A DNA stretch of 64,000 bases from Axinella damicornis (GCA_963931865.1 OZ007516.1:4871897-4935896); one strand, 5' to 3'. Numbered from the stretch's first letter, positions 31,951-43,700 are shown. The notes: generated by a model not told the origin, from the letters alone. Numbers and translations are program-made.

Positions 31951-32402
31951 ATAGTAAATAATTGATGAAATTGCCATGTATTTTCCTTGTGTGCACTCAA
32001 GAGTGCATGATGACAATCGTCGTTGATGATGTCATCACGCACTCTTGATAGTCTCTGATAGACACATTTTACTTATCGCTACATATTTGGACCAAAATGT
32101 GATGGTGTAAATACTCTTGTCACATGCTGAAATTGAAGAAATTATGGAGGGTGACCTGCACTGCAAAATGAGGGTGTCACCAGCTGTGTTGTTTGTGTGT
32201 GTGTGTTGTACCAGTACATGTAAATACTTTTTTTGTGGGGGCATATACTCAAGACTAATTGCATATAAGCCCTCCCCCCACTTTAGGCTGGATGTAGTGT
32301 ACAAAATGGGGGGGGGGGGGGGGGGGGACTGCAGTATTTGCATTTTACGGAGCAGAAAGACAATTAGGAGAGACTCCAAAATATGCATGCACCAACTTCA
32401 GA
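31951..32402 (+). repeat. Repeat duplicated at 38547-39042
   Basis: Same order in both: GATGAAATTGCCATGTATT, GACAATCGTCGTTGATGATG, GT microsatellite, C-run, CTTTAGGCTGGATGTAGTGT, G-run, AGCAGAAAGACAATTAGGAG. The 38.5-kb copy has a much longer GT and C tract. Confidence 0.9.
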
Positions 32403-32595
32403 CATACTTTTGAGTAATAAATGACCCTGTGCAACAACGAAAATGGGGGGTGGGCATAATACAGAAGGTTTTCATGCAGGTCCTGGGCCCCATTAACGAG
32501 GGATGGTGATGACATCATCACTGAACTCTTATGGTACAATTGAGTCAGTGTTAGAGGGATAACTTATTAAGTAAACAACTCTCCAACAGCAACTA

Positions 32596-33087
32596 CAGAT
32601 GTTTGCAGGTCACTTGTCGTGTGCAGGAACGGAAGGATTTTTGGATCGTCCAATGAATTTTACATGTGACCATGGCCCAGGCCAGGCCAAGCTAGCTAGA
32701 ATACTGGTAACGCTAGCACTCGTGCCTCGTGGCTAAGGGATGTTGAGACATCTACAGTTTTTGCCAAACATGCAGCAAAATGTGAGTCCTCAAAATATAG
32801 CTACAGCAACTTACAAGTTTCAGGTGAGCGAGAGGACCGTGCAGCAATACACAGAACGGTTTACAGTTACAGGAAATGTGAGCCCTTCCGTACAGAACAA
32901 CGGCGCAGCTCGATTGCTGAGCGAATGTGACGAATCAACATCTTGAATGAGTTCTGAGGCTATATCTTGAACGCGCCTCGTTGCACTGATTATATGAGCT
33001 CGTGGCAGTCACATGAATTTCGGTCATTTCATTGGACAGTTCGAAATCCTTCGTTCACGCACGCAACAAGTGATCTGCAAACATCTG
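32596..33087 (+). mobile_element. TA-flanked Tc1/mariner-like element with transposase HTH remnant
   Basis: 492 bp between TA at 32594-32595 and 33088-33089. Ends CAGATGTTTGCAGGTCAC and (reverse) CAGATGTTTGCAGATCAC over about 30 bp. The uninterrupted paralogue has a single TA at 31108-31109 (AACTAAGC). The internal plus frame 32740-32946 has YKFQVSERTVQQYTERF then TGNVSPSVQN, the helix-turn-helix layout of Tc1/IS630-type transposases. No DDE core. Confidence 0.85.
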
Positions 33088-33265
33088 TAAGCATCTCTGA
33101 GGGAGTCACCTGCTGCCATCGGTTGGCATGACAACCAGTTGTAGTTCCCAAGATTGTCAGTGAGATGATCTGGGCCAGTTGCCTTGTAGGCTGTCTAATG
33201 CAATTACTCTCTAATCCCAAAGTAAGACATTCCAACTGGTTGAAATTTAAACGCAGTCATGTCAT

Positions 33266-33372
33266 ATTACACTCCTGGTAGGGGAAAAATTGTGCCGCGT
33301 AAATAAATAACTAATTTATTACACTCCTGGTATAGGAAAAATTGTGCCGCGTAAATAAATAAATAAATAACC
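33266..33372 (+). repeat. Tandem duplication of about 52 bp
   Basis: Two copies of ATTACACTCCTGGTA.GGRAAAAATTGTGCCGCG followed by TAAA repeats. Confidence 0.9.
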
Positions 33373-33397
33373 TAATCAAACCTCACAGCACGCAGGA

Positions 33398-33686
33398 AAG
33401 GTCTACAGAGATTCTGACTACACCGTCGTGATCCCTATCATGCAGTTAGACAAATGCATAATACTTGTGCTGAAACTCACCTTGGTGGTGGAGATACAAG
33501 TCGTGCCATCGGCCGCCATTGCTCGATCGCTCTCTTCGACGTTGGTTGCCAGTACAGTCTTACGAAGGCCCCACAAACATTCTGACCACACAGCCGTAAT
33601 CGCTGTCGTTCACTGACGCTTACATGCAAAAACTCGCCGTGCTGGCAAAGTTGTAAGTGCTGTAATAACTTCGTGTCTTCCCTTTA
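33398..33686 (+). repeat. Flank repeat, second copy at 37428-37722
   Basis: About 290 bp shared in order (TCTACAGAGATTCTGACTAC, CTCACCTTGGTGGTGGAGAT, GCCGCCATTGCTCGA, CATTCTGACCACA, GTGCTGTAATAA). The second copy represents the site before the hAT insertion. Confidence 0.85.
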
Positions 33687-35789
33687 ATTCAGGGCCGGCG
33701 CCATAGGGGCGGCCGGGGCGGCCATGGCCGCCCCACTTTTTGGCTCCCCTTCAAAAAAATAATAATACCTTCAAGCCTAGATACGTAGCTATATATGTAC
33801 CTTGATTCTCGTGTGCTAACATTCGACGTACTCCAGTCATCGATTCCGATGTTACTAGTTATCGATACTCTGCGTCTGGGAACGTGCCCAGAATGCTACG
33901 CCTTCTTTTTCGGTGCGCCGCCGCTGATACCACCAGTTGACTATGGCCCAGTGAATCAATCCTAAGGATATTGGCGATCTATCTACAAAGCCTTACCAGC
34001 CACATCACATTTCGTTTCCATCTCGAACATTTGGAAAGCAGTCTCCTGTACAGCGCTCATTTCAGTCTGGCTGGTTCGGGAAATGGCAGTGGCTGCACTA
34101 CGATGTTGCACAGGATGCTGTTCGGTGCTTCACCTGTTGTAAAGCCGTAAAAGATGGACGAGCAAAGATAACAGGGCAAGCGGAAGGTAGCTTTTTGGTG
34201 AACGGCTTCACGAATTGGAAGGACGCCACCACCAAATTCGCTAAACACGAGAGTAGCGACTTCCACAAGGCCTGTGCTGAAGCACTGTCGTCAACTGTTG
34301 ACATTGGAGACATGCTCAACAAGCAAGCCGTGACAGAGAAGCAAGCGAATCGAGAGTACCTGCTGAAAGTCTTGTCCACTGTGCGTTTTTTGGCACGGCA
34401 AGGTCTAGCACTCCGTGGTGACGGTGACGAATGTGACTCGAACATGCATCAGTTGCTCCTTCTGCGTGGTGAGGATTTCCCATCGATGACGAGGTTCATG
34501 GAGAGAAAGCAGCTAAAGTACACCTCACATGAAGTGCAGAATGAATTTTTGTCCATCATGGCTCTGCAAGTGCTCCGCCAGGTTGCTGCCAGCTTGCAGT
34601 CAACAGTCTTCTATGCTGTGATGGTGGATGAGACAACCGACAAAGCAAACAACGAGCAAGTTGTACTTGTATTTCGGTGGGTTGATGATGCTCTTGTTGC
34701 ACATGAGGAGTTTGTTGGGCTCTACCTTACACACTCTATCACATCTGAAGCGTTGGTGGCTGTGATCAAGGACACACTGCTAAGAATGAACTTGAAGATT
34801 GAACACTGTCGTGGCCAATGCTATGACGGAGCTAGCTCCATGTCTGGTGCAAAGAAGGGAGTTGCAAAGAAGCTACGTGATGAAGAGCCTCGTGCTATCT
34901 ATACCCACTGTTATGGTCATGCACTTAACCTTGCAATAGGTGACTGTGTGAAACAGTGCAAAGTTATGAAAACTGCCTTTGAAGTTGTTGAAGAAGTGTC
35001 CAAACTAATCAAGAAGTCACCCAAAAGAGATGCTGCCTTTGAAAAACTCAAGGCTAACCTTGCTCCTGAAACACCAGGGTTTCGTGTCCTGTGCCCAACA
35101 CGCTGGACTGTGCGAGCTGCATCTCTGCAAAGCGTCATCGACAACTATGAGGTTCTTCTCCTGGTGTGGCAAGAAGCACTGGATGGCTCACTGGATGGTG
35201 AAATGCGTGCACGTATCATTGGTGTGGAAACACAGATTATGTAGTTCGATTTCTTATTTGGTGTCTGCCTCGGATCACTTATTCTTCGTCACTCTGACAA
35301 CTTGAGCAAGACCCTTCAGCACAAGACGCTGTCTGCAGCTGAAGGTCAGCGTATTGCCAAGCTCACCATAAGTGTTTTGCAGAAAATGCGCACTGATGAG
35401 CAGTTTGCTTTGTTTTATCAACGGGTCATCCAGGAGCAAACTCGGTTTGGTGTTGCTGACCCATGTCTTCCCAGGAAACGGCATGCTCCACAGCGTTTTG
35501 AAGTTGGGTCCTCTACTGGCACCTTTCATGTAACTCCAGAGGCTTACTAGGAATACGCATGCGCAATGTCTGTGCCTCGCGCCTAGCTACATGTAGCTCA
35601 CAGTGGTAGGCGTGGTTTCCTGTGGAAGTAAAAGCAGCGTTCGAAGTTTAGTTCGAAGTTGTGTGAGTTGTCTGAGTTGAGCGAAGTATTCCGAGTTGTA
35701 GACTGCTGCAGCTCCGCACTATAGTGTATTTCGAAGGCATAGTAGTCATTAAAAAATATCATGGACGAAACTCTGTGTACACTGTACAT

Positions 35790-35822
35790 TAGCCTCGAAC
35801 CCCGCGCCTGGGTTCGAGGTTA
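35790..35822. mobile_element. 33-bp palindromic mini-insert with 9-bp target duplication
   Basis: Arms TAGCCTCGAACCC and GGGTTCGAGGTTA. ACTGTACAT is repeated exactly at 35781-35789 and 35823-35831. Confidence 0.8.
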
Positions 35823-36111
35823 ACTGTACATGTACCGTGGCCTAGACTAAACGTTAGTCGTACCTGTCTCCGCTAAACTCTCTTTGTATGCATCGCTTCT
35901 TCCTCACTTTGTTAGACTCTTTCTCCTTTGCCTTATTGTCTTCGGAGGCAGTGTTATCGCCGTCGCTAACGCTCCCTGTATAGTTCGCTTCTCTGTACCT
36001 GTGTTTAGCACGTACGCACATGGCTTATCAAAACCGCGCCTCCAGAAACCGCCCCTACAGAAACTGCACGCGGCGTACAAACCGCCACCAAAAAAAAAAG
36101 AAAAAGAGTTG

Positions 36112-36179
36112 TCCGTGTGAGGGTTGAACTCACGACCTTCACGTTACAGGACGATACTCTACCGCCGAGACCACACGGA
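36112..36179 (-). tRNA. tRNA-like gene, anticodon UGU (Thr) by position
   Basis: Minus strand. The 7-bp acceptor stem TCCGTGT/ACACGGA and the T-arm GTGAG-TTCAACC-CTCAC pair perfectly. D-arm TCTC-GGCGGTA-GAGT is acceptable. The loop CCTGTAA gives anticodon UGU (or GUA if shifted by one), but the anticodon stem pairs poorly, so it may be a pseudogene. A T-run 3' of it (CTCTTTTTC then T10) can end Pol III transcription. Confidence 0.5.
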
Positions 36180-37427
36180 AACTGCCCCCTACCAAGGGGG
36201 CCACTTAAACTGATGGAGGGGGCCACTGAAACTGTGACGGATATATATGTATATATGTATATACAGACGCGCTGCACGATTAGTTGCCTCGCGCTAAGGC
36301 GCTCGGCAACTATCGGCAGATATACTATGGGGCATTAGATCATGTTGTTGAGGCCATCCATGACCGATTCAACCAGCCTGGCTACAGCACATATCGGAAT
36401 CTTGAGGAGCTTGTGCTAAAGGCATGTAAAGGTGAAACGTACGATGCTGAGCTTGACTATGTCTGTGATTTCTACAAAGGTGATTTGTCAAGGGCACAGC
36501 TAGAAGTTCAACTGCCTCTTTTGCAAGCACTGTGTGACACTGAAGGCATCAGTGAGCTCACTATCCATGATGTTGTTCGCATCCTTGGTGGTCTGTCCTC
36601 AGCAGAGAGAGTGGCATTTGCATCTGTGTGGACAGCCATGAAGCTATTGCTTGTGATGCCTGCTACCAATGCTTCATCTGAACGCTCGTTCTCTGCTTTA
36701 AGGAGGATCAAGACGTACCTACGTACAACAATGACCCAACAGCGCCTCAACAGCCTCATGGTACTGCATGTCCACAAGGAGAAAACAGATGCATTGGACT
36801 TGCTTCAAGTTGGCAGAGAGTTTGTTACGGGCAGAGAGGGCAGGTTGCGGACATTTGGTGACTGCAAGTGATCATGTTGTAGCCACTTTTATCCTCCTTC
36901 TGTTCACCTACTGTACCCGACGTGTATACGTGTCGTCACGCATCTATAGAGTTGCTTGTCTAGCAGCATTGCGTATGGCGTGCCTTTGCAAGCCACAATT
37001 GGTACAAGTAAGTACTTGTACAAATTATGGCTTGTAAAGACACGCCTATATGCAATACAAAGCAACCTGCAAACTGTACTACTGCTGAGATGCTACGAGA
37101 GCGCTTCCCGATCGCTAAAAGAAAATCGTGAAAAAAATTTTCCGCGCTTTGCGCGGACTGATCGGCGCTTCGCGCCTCTGCGACGCCTTCGGCAGTCGGC
37201 CTTACCACTGCCGCCCCACTTCAAAACAGCTGGCGTCGGCCCTGCTTTTGCTCGCCATTGCTAGCGATCGACTGAGCGTGGTTGCCACGTGTCATGTGCG
37301 TTAATTGGAACTAACTGCGATAAGCTTGCGCTACGGCGAGTCGCAACTGGCGTTGCAACGGCGCTACCAGGAGTGCGGTTGCCCCTCGATTAACATAAAT
37401 AATATAATGTTTGAGTACTTAGGATTG

Positions 37428-37760
37428 GCCTACAGAGATTCTAACTACACCGCCATGATCGCTGTCATGTACTGACCCGGCTGAATGTAAAAAGTTGGTG
37501 CTGAAACTCACCTTGGTGGTGGAGATATGACCGCTTTTGTCTCGCCGTCGGCCGCCATTGCTCGAGCGCTCTCTTTGACTTCCGGTGGTAGTACCGTTCA
37601 TAGGAAAGGCACACGAAGATTCTGACCACAGGGCCGTGATCTCTGTCATTCACTGACGCTTACATGCCGAAACTCACCGTGCTGGCTAAGTTGTGAGTGC
37701 TGTAATAATGTCTTGTCTTCCTTTTGGTCGCCATTGCTCGCGATCGTGGTTGCCACGCGG
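37428..37760 (+). repeat. Empty-site paralogue of the hAT insertion locus
   Basis: Matches 33398-33686 and then, without interruption, the right flank 37245-37285 (CGCCATTGCT.GCGATCG...GTGGTTGCCACG). Confidence 0.85.
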
Positions 37761-38546
37761 CATGTGCGTTAATTGGAACGTATTGCACTACTTGGCTTGC
37801 GCTACGGCGCGGCAGGTTGCAACGCGGCAGTGCTCTCAAGCACCATTCATAAAGTTTACTTCAGCGCTGGCGCGAGCTATTTTGGAGTGGTACGGCCACT
37901 GGCGAAGGCAGTGAATATAAAAAAAAATTTTCACCTTCATTTTTCAGCTGTCTGGATGGACTCTCGTGGCACCTTCTTGCTTTGCACTGCACTGTAACTG
38001 CTTTCTGCTTTCCGTGTCATCCGTGGCCGTAGACGTGGAATGGAGATGTCACGATAATGCGCGACTTCTAGGAATGCCAAAGGTATACCGGTAGCCCACG
38101 CCTACTAAGTTTGCGAATTTCTGTCGTACTTCGTGCCGGAAATCACTTCTTGCCGGTATTTTGCGTGTTCTTGCGTCTTGCAAACCACAAACGGCTCACA
38201 ATCACGGCATTGCGGAGACCGTCCATCATGACACGAACTATAAACAGTCTACTTCACAGCGACTTGGATCTGGAGACTGTCTGACTAAGGCACGTACCCC
38301 AACATGAGACACGGGCTATGAACAGTCCACCAGAGCCGTACCTAGGCGACTAAAAAGTGGTACGGCCAAAACCGTACCGGCCGTACTGGCCGCGCCGGCC
38401 CTGTACTTGAGAGCACTCTAAATAATTTCTGATCTTCCCTGTATATAGCTATCATGGTACTCACGTCATGTGTGATAATTGGAGCGAACTGTCACACTTA
38501 GCTTGTGCTACTGTTAACCGCGGCTACCAGGAGTGCGGTTGCCCCT
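37761..38546. other. Repeat-derived, with a second hAT-like end
   Basis: GTGGTACGGCC motifs and a terminal GGCCGCGCCGGCCCTG at 38387-38403 resemble a hAT end. The left partner was not resolved. No gene. Confidence 0.4.
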
Positions 38547-38779
38547 CGGTAAATAATTGATGAAATTGCCATGTATTAATATTTTCCTCGTGTGCACTCA
38601 AGAGTGCATGATGACAATCGTCGTTGATGATGTCATCACGCACTCTTGCTACAATCTATAGTCTCTGATAGACACATTTTACTTATCGCTACGTATTTGG
38701 ACCAAAATGTGATGGTGTAAATACTCTAGAAATTATGGAGGGTGACCTGCACTGCAAAATGAGGGTGTCACCAGCTGTG

Positions 38780-38780
38780 T

Positions 38781-38832
<52 letters not shown>
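38780..38832 (+). repeat. (GT)n microsatellite
   Basis: About 25 GT dinucleotides. Confidence 0.95.
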
Positions 38833-38899
38833 GTACCAGTACATGTAAATACTTTTGTGGGGGCGTATACTCGAGACTAATTGCATATTCAAATATAAG

Positions 38900-38977
38900 C
38901 CCCCCCCCCCCCCCCCCCCCCCCCCCACTTTAGGCTGGATGTAGTGTACGAAATGGGGGGGGGGGGGGGGGGGGGGA
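38900..38977. repeat. C-run and G-run pair forming a long hairpin
   Basis: About 27 C, a 30-base spacer, then about 23 G. The homologue at 32272-32328 has C7 and G21. Confidence 0.9.
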
Positions 38978-39042
38978 CTGCAGTATTTGCATTTTGCGGA
39001 GCAGAAAGACAATTAGGAGAGACTCCAAAATATGCATGCAGC

Positions 39043-40130
39043 AACTTCAGACAATAATGAACATATCTGTAGCTAGCAAGAGTGAGAATCTCACTCTAAG
39101 GATGGCAAAATGTATCTTAATCTGCAACACCTTCACAGAAATTATGATAATAAAAGCCCTAGGGAAACATATTCGCCAAAAGCCTACGAAAACCAGTCCC
39201 TGTAGAAACCACAAACACCCAACCAATACACTGGTTGCATTGTCTTTAGTCTCGGCCCCAGACTCAAACTAACCCCAGCGCGGATTGCTTCCAGTGCCAT
39301 GCGCTGGGAGGGAGGGTTTGGTGAAGTCGCTACATAATGGTATGTAGCATGCTGCAACTATACTGAATAATGCAAAATTACAACTCAAAGCACCGTGAAT
39401 GCAGTGCTATTGCTACCATGAACTCCTTCAGAGGGCCTGCCACTCTATACTCCGGAGGCGGGCATTCACTATACAGCGGAGCGACATTCCATTGCCTGTC
39501 GGAATTGATACAAAACAAACCATGAAACAAAGTGTTGTCCTTTCACTAGCTGTCTTGCGGCTTGGAGCTCTTCCGACTCCACCGTAGGTGACCCAGTTGG
39601 CTAAATACAGATGTATGTACTTGCGGCCTCAACCACTTTTTTGACTAGCATGAATTAGCGCACAGCACGTGCACGTGGCGTTAACATTCCAGATGTCATT
39701 TATTACCCAATCAACCAATCAGATTCAGCCCTCGTACATTCCGTGGACAACTAATTTTTATGCGGCAACTTGACCAGACCCTCCCTCCCTGCACATGATA
39801 CTTGAAGCGATCGGTTTGGTTTGGGTCTGGGACTGATCGATCTTACGTTGTCTTCTGCTCCATAAAACGGCAGATGTGCGGCTCGTACAGTCATGCAGTT
39901 GAAGCTTCATATGCTAGATAATCTCATTCATCATTCATGTATACACCAATAAGCTCCACAGAGCTTGTGCATTACAAAAACTTGAGGCTGCCTTAACACA
40001 ACTGAGTGGATCCCTAACTAACTGATTGCTGGTATACCCTGAGTTCAGACCAATGCAAACCCAGAGCTCTCAAGTCTCAACCACTTCTGGTTTTCAGAAG
40101 AAGCCTTCCAGTTTTTGGAAGAAGTCTTCT
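39043..40130. other. Intergenic, repeat fragments only
   Basis: Holds a partial TAGTCTCGGCCCCAGAC repeat (39246 onward) and a CCAGACCCTCC...GGGTCTGGGAC pair (39770-39835). Short frames are unsupported. Confidence 0.4.
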
Positions 40131-40139
40131 GATTTGCAG

Positions 40140-40432
40140 CAATGTTGTTTTAGTTAACTAAAACTAAAACTATAATGCAGTTTAGTATGGCATATTTCAC
40201 TTTAGTAATTAAAACTAAAACTAAACTGAGGACTGTCTCAGCCTGTTAATTAAAACTATAACTAAACTAATATGAAAATCACCCAAAAATGGTGGTTACT
40301 AAAACTAAAAGAGCCTTTACTAACCCTTTTGAGATTTAGTAATTAAAACTAAAACTAAACTAAACAATGCGACTCTACCTAATTAAAACCAAAAACTAAA
40401 CTATTTCAGTTTTAGATAACTAAAACAACATT
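40140..40432. mobile_element. MITE built of ACTAAAACT repeats, 9-bp target duplication
   Basis: Ends AATGTTGTTTTAGTTA and inverse TAACTAAAACAACATT. GATTTGCAG is repeated at 40131-40139 and 40433-40441. The interior is repeated AATTAAAACTAAAACTAAAC. Confidence 0.8.
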
Positions 40433-40532
40433 GATTTGCAGCGAAGTTACGCTGCAAACACAAATCGGAATGGCGTTCCAAATCGCAGCATCAGTTTTAA
40501 AGATGCATACCATAAGTATGGGTCATGCAGTG

Positions 40533-40642
40533 ACTCCCACCCCCCTCCCCCCCTCCCCCCTCCCCCTTCCCCTTCCCCCCTCCCCCCTCCCCCTTCCCCC
40601 TCCCCCCTCCCCCCCCTCCCCCCCCCCCCCCCCCCCCCCCCC
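40533..40642 (+). repeat. C-rich (CCCCTC)n microsatellite and C-run
   Basis: About 110 bases almost purely C and T, ending in about 26 C. Confidence 0.95.
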
Positions 40643-40756
40643 ACAAGCACTCAACTCAATTTCTACTTATGAGCTAACTTGGGCAGCTCATACAGTCCTG
40701 ATGTTTGTAACTATAGTTATACCATACTTTTGTGATTGCATAAATGAATCATTGGA

Positions 40757-43700
40757 ATGCTTATCAATCCTTTAGAAATGAGTGGAGCTGCCCACACTCG
40801 TATGATCCATGAAGACCCACCAGGAGTTCCACTCTATCATGTGCCTGTCAATGAGGTAGCAAATCTCGAACCTGGAGACCACATACTCTATAGAGTATCT
40901 AGGGAGCCACATCGAGCGTGCTACAGAAGTGCTCTGGTGATGAAAAAAGAGGAAACAAGAATTCATGTGGTCATGAACAGCAGTGATGGTGTCAGGGAAC
41001 AATGGCTCGACTCTTCTAAAAGCCTCCACGTAGTCAAGTACTCACACTGCTTCTCCGGTGATGAAGCTGTCCGACGTGCAATACAGCGACTTGAGTGGAA
41101 AGAGAACTGTTATCACTGCCTGTATAACAACAGCAACCACTTCGTAACACTGGCAAAGACAGGCAGAGAAAATCCATTGACTGAAATGATTGAGAGCCTG
41201 ACACACCACAGAAGTACGTAGGTGGCTTTATCTACACCGTGTTTGTTCTTAACCAATGCACAGAACAACCTATGGTGTTATACCCTTTATAGCCTTAAGT
41301 GGACATATCAATACATGCGTGTGTCTGCGTGTCTGTCTGTGCATAATGGAAGTGGTGGATTAGGGGGAAAGACTGCACGCTCAGAATGCTACAGTCCAGG
41401 ACCACTGGTCTTCTATATATCTATATGAGCTTCAACATGTGTTTAAGTTAGCTGTCATTGAACAGCCATTAGCATCTCCCTCTAGCTTAAGAGGTGCATA
41501 TACTGCTGGGCTCTATGTCTTTATGTGTAGCTATAGAGGTCATTTTAAAGTACAAGATGGATGTGCTTTCCTTATTCCTTGCCACTCCACCCACTCTAGA
41601 CCAAGGAACTGCCAAGTTGACATCAACTGACGGAGGTGAACTACTTGGTCATAGAATCATAATACAATGGAGGTTATACTGTTGTGTAATTTATCATCCA
41701 ATAACGGATGGCATGAATCATCCAAAATTGGATGTTTGATTACAGTGTAATATATCATCCAATAATGGATCGCATAGATCATCCTAAATTGGATGTTTTA
41801 TTATTGGGGCGAGCCTGAGCGAGCCCCACATAGATGAGTTTGCTGTGAATTTTCCATATACTTATCTCCTTCTTTCTATCGTACGTCGTGCCGTAAATCA
41901 CTTCCTGCTCGTATTTTGCGTGTTCTTGCGTCATACGTTATTTCCAAACTGAGTTCACTTCTTGCTCGTGCGTTGATATAACCAGTCTACCTCAACAAGG
42001 CCTTGCAAGGATGGAGACTATAGCAGGGCGGTGAGTGGCTAAAGCATTTCATGAAGACGGGGAGAGCGCTTCAAGCCATCACATGTCCTGGCATGCAGAG
42101 CCCATTATCATGGTGTGCAGCATGAATAGCCATCACGGTGTGATGTGCCTGTTAGACTGCTTCAGCTATAGCCAGAGGATGGGAGCAGAGAACAAGGAAG
42201 ACATCCTCGGTGGCAACAACAGAGACAGAGACCGCTCCTGGATCTACCTGCCAGACTGCTTCAACGCTGTGAAGTGCAGGAGTATATTTTTAGTGTCATA
42301 ACTTCTGGTGTGATCTGTGTCCTTAAGTTGTGCTATGCTCTCCGTCTGATGACATGCACATGCAACTGCTCCGTACACATTTCAGCACATGCCGCACTGC
42401 TCCATGCACATTTCAGCACATGCAACTGCTCCACGTACATTTCACCACATGCAACTGCTCCATGCACATTCAGCACCGCATGTACTCGCTCAGGCTCGCC
42501 CCACAATGTCCTGCATTCCCCTAGTAGTGTAATAAATCATCCAATAATGGATGGCATGAATCATCCAAAATTGGATGTTTGATTACTGTATGTCATCTAA
42601 AAATGGATGGCATAAAATTGGATGATTATTGAACATATTGGTTCCCTATAGAGAGCAAGAAGCCAAATTTGGATGATTTTAGCATGGTCTGCAATAATCA
42701 TCCAAGATTATAGATGGTCTAAAATCATCCATATTTGGAACCGGACTATAGCTACCTGCAGTTATGTATAGAGTCTACCGACTCTATGACAATGGTCTCC
42801 AGCACTGTATGTAGTTACCATTGCTACAGTCTAATTAGTTACCGTATACCAGGAAATTTGGCGGCCATTAAGTTTGGTGAAATGGCCTGAATGGCTCAGT
42901 ATAAAAGTTAGGTACGTGAGTGCTTCCTGCCCTGCATGGTATGTATGCTTGTAGCTTTGTATACCATACATGATTGTGCTCATTCAGAAGTGGTCTTATA
43001 GAGACAACATAATAGATTATTATGTAATCACACATGCATGCACAGAGACCTTCAACTTGCCACCAGTCCTCACAAAAATTAAACTCTCCGACTTGAGTGA
43101 AGTGAGTGAAGGGGATCACATCATGACTGGTACGCAGCACTTCCTCGTTGCTAGCACTGACATTGCACATAACACATTCACTGGCTACACACTTGAGGAA
43201 GAAAAAGTTGTTGAAACGGATTGTCCTTGGGAACCACATGTGTGCAATTTTTGCATTAAGTATGAAGAATCACTCTCGTGCTCCCCAAGTAAAGCACTCG
43301 AAAATGCTAAAAGCGAAATGCAAAAGAGATCTACGCGGTCAGACAAACAAAAGACGTGGTCAGACAAAGCTAAACTGTATATTAAAAGAAGCTATGACAA
43401 AGTTGCAAAGGTTTCTGACAGCGAGATGTTCGTTGCAGAGATGAAGACAGGAAGGAAGCTGTCATTCAATGCTGGCTGCCTATTCATGGAAAAGAATGAG
43501 TTCAGTTCCACAAAACTAACTCCTGAAATAGCAGTTGACGAGGGTGACCACCTTGTGGTGAAAGATGAAAATGGCAACTACCAGTCTGTACTAGTGCTCA
43601 AGCATTCTCATGGGAATAAATTCATAGTCATGCCTGATCCGACTTCTGCAGAACAATATGGTACCCTTGACATCAAGAAAGACACAGAAGTGTATCGTAT

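Larger units (their letters stand above)
35548..36307. mobile_element. Insertion within the hAT transposase
   Basis: About 760 bp splitting the codons of ...PEAY|YRQIYYG.... ACTA is present at both edges, a possible short target duplication. No inverted ends are obvious (left GGAATACGCATGCGC, right GCGCTAAGGCGCTCGGCA). It contains the 33-bp palindrome and the tRNA-like gene. Confidence 0.7.
33950..36871 (+). pseudogene. hAT transposase (TTF-type zinc finger, DUF4371, hATC), disrupted
   Basis: Open from about 33950 (no in-frame ATG upstream). TTF-type N-terminus: FGKQSPVQRSFQSGWFGKW, then VRCFTCCKAVK with the paired cysteines. The DUF4371-like core includes YAVMVDETTDKANNEQV (first catalytic Asp), then GQCYDGASSMSG, then THCYGHALNLA. 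The C-terminal dimerisation part, MPATNASSERSFSALRRIKT, ends at 36871. Two lesions: an in-frame TAG at 35242-35244 with frame continuing, and an insertion between about 35548 and 36307, after which the coding resumes exactly. Such transposases cut and paste DNA in the nucleus. As it stands this copy cannot make a full protein. Confidence 0.9.
33690..37244 (+). mobile_element. hAT transposon, near full length
   Basis: 3555 bp, ends CAGGGCCGGCGCCA and (reverse) CAGGGCCGACGCCA. Target CTTTAATT (left) and CTTTTGCT (right). The empty paralogous site at about 37718-37725 reads CTTTTGGT between the same flanks (TCTTC and CGCCATTG). It carries the transposase described next. Confidence 0.9.

Noticed and set aside
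32035..32388. Frames with poly-Pro or poly-Gly on either strand
   Set aside because: Produced by homopolymer C/G tracts in a duplicated repeat.
37824..38403. A second complete hAT element
   Set aside because: Only one convincing end (GGCCGCGCCGGCCCTG) was found; the left end and target duplication could not be fixed.
41430..41640. Extra exon of the LRAT array within its first intron
   Set aside because: The two paralogous copies differ mostly by amino-acid-changing substitutions in every frame, and exon 1 already joins exon 2 in phase.
42868..43239. Minus-strand ORF of 123 codons
   Set aside because: Antisense to the start of the LRAT array exon; no independent support.
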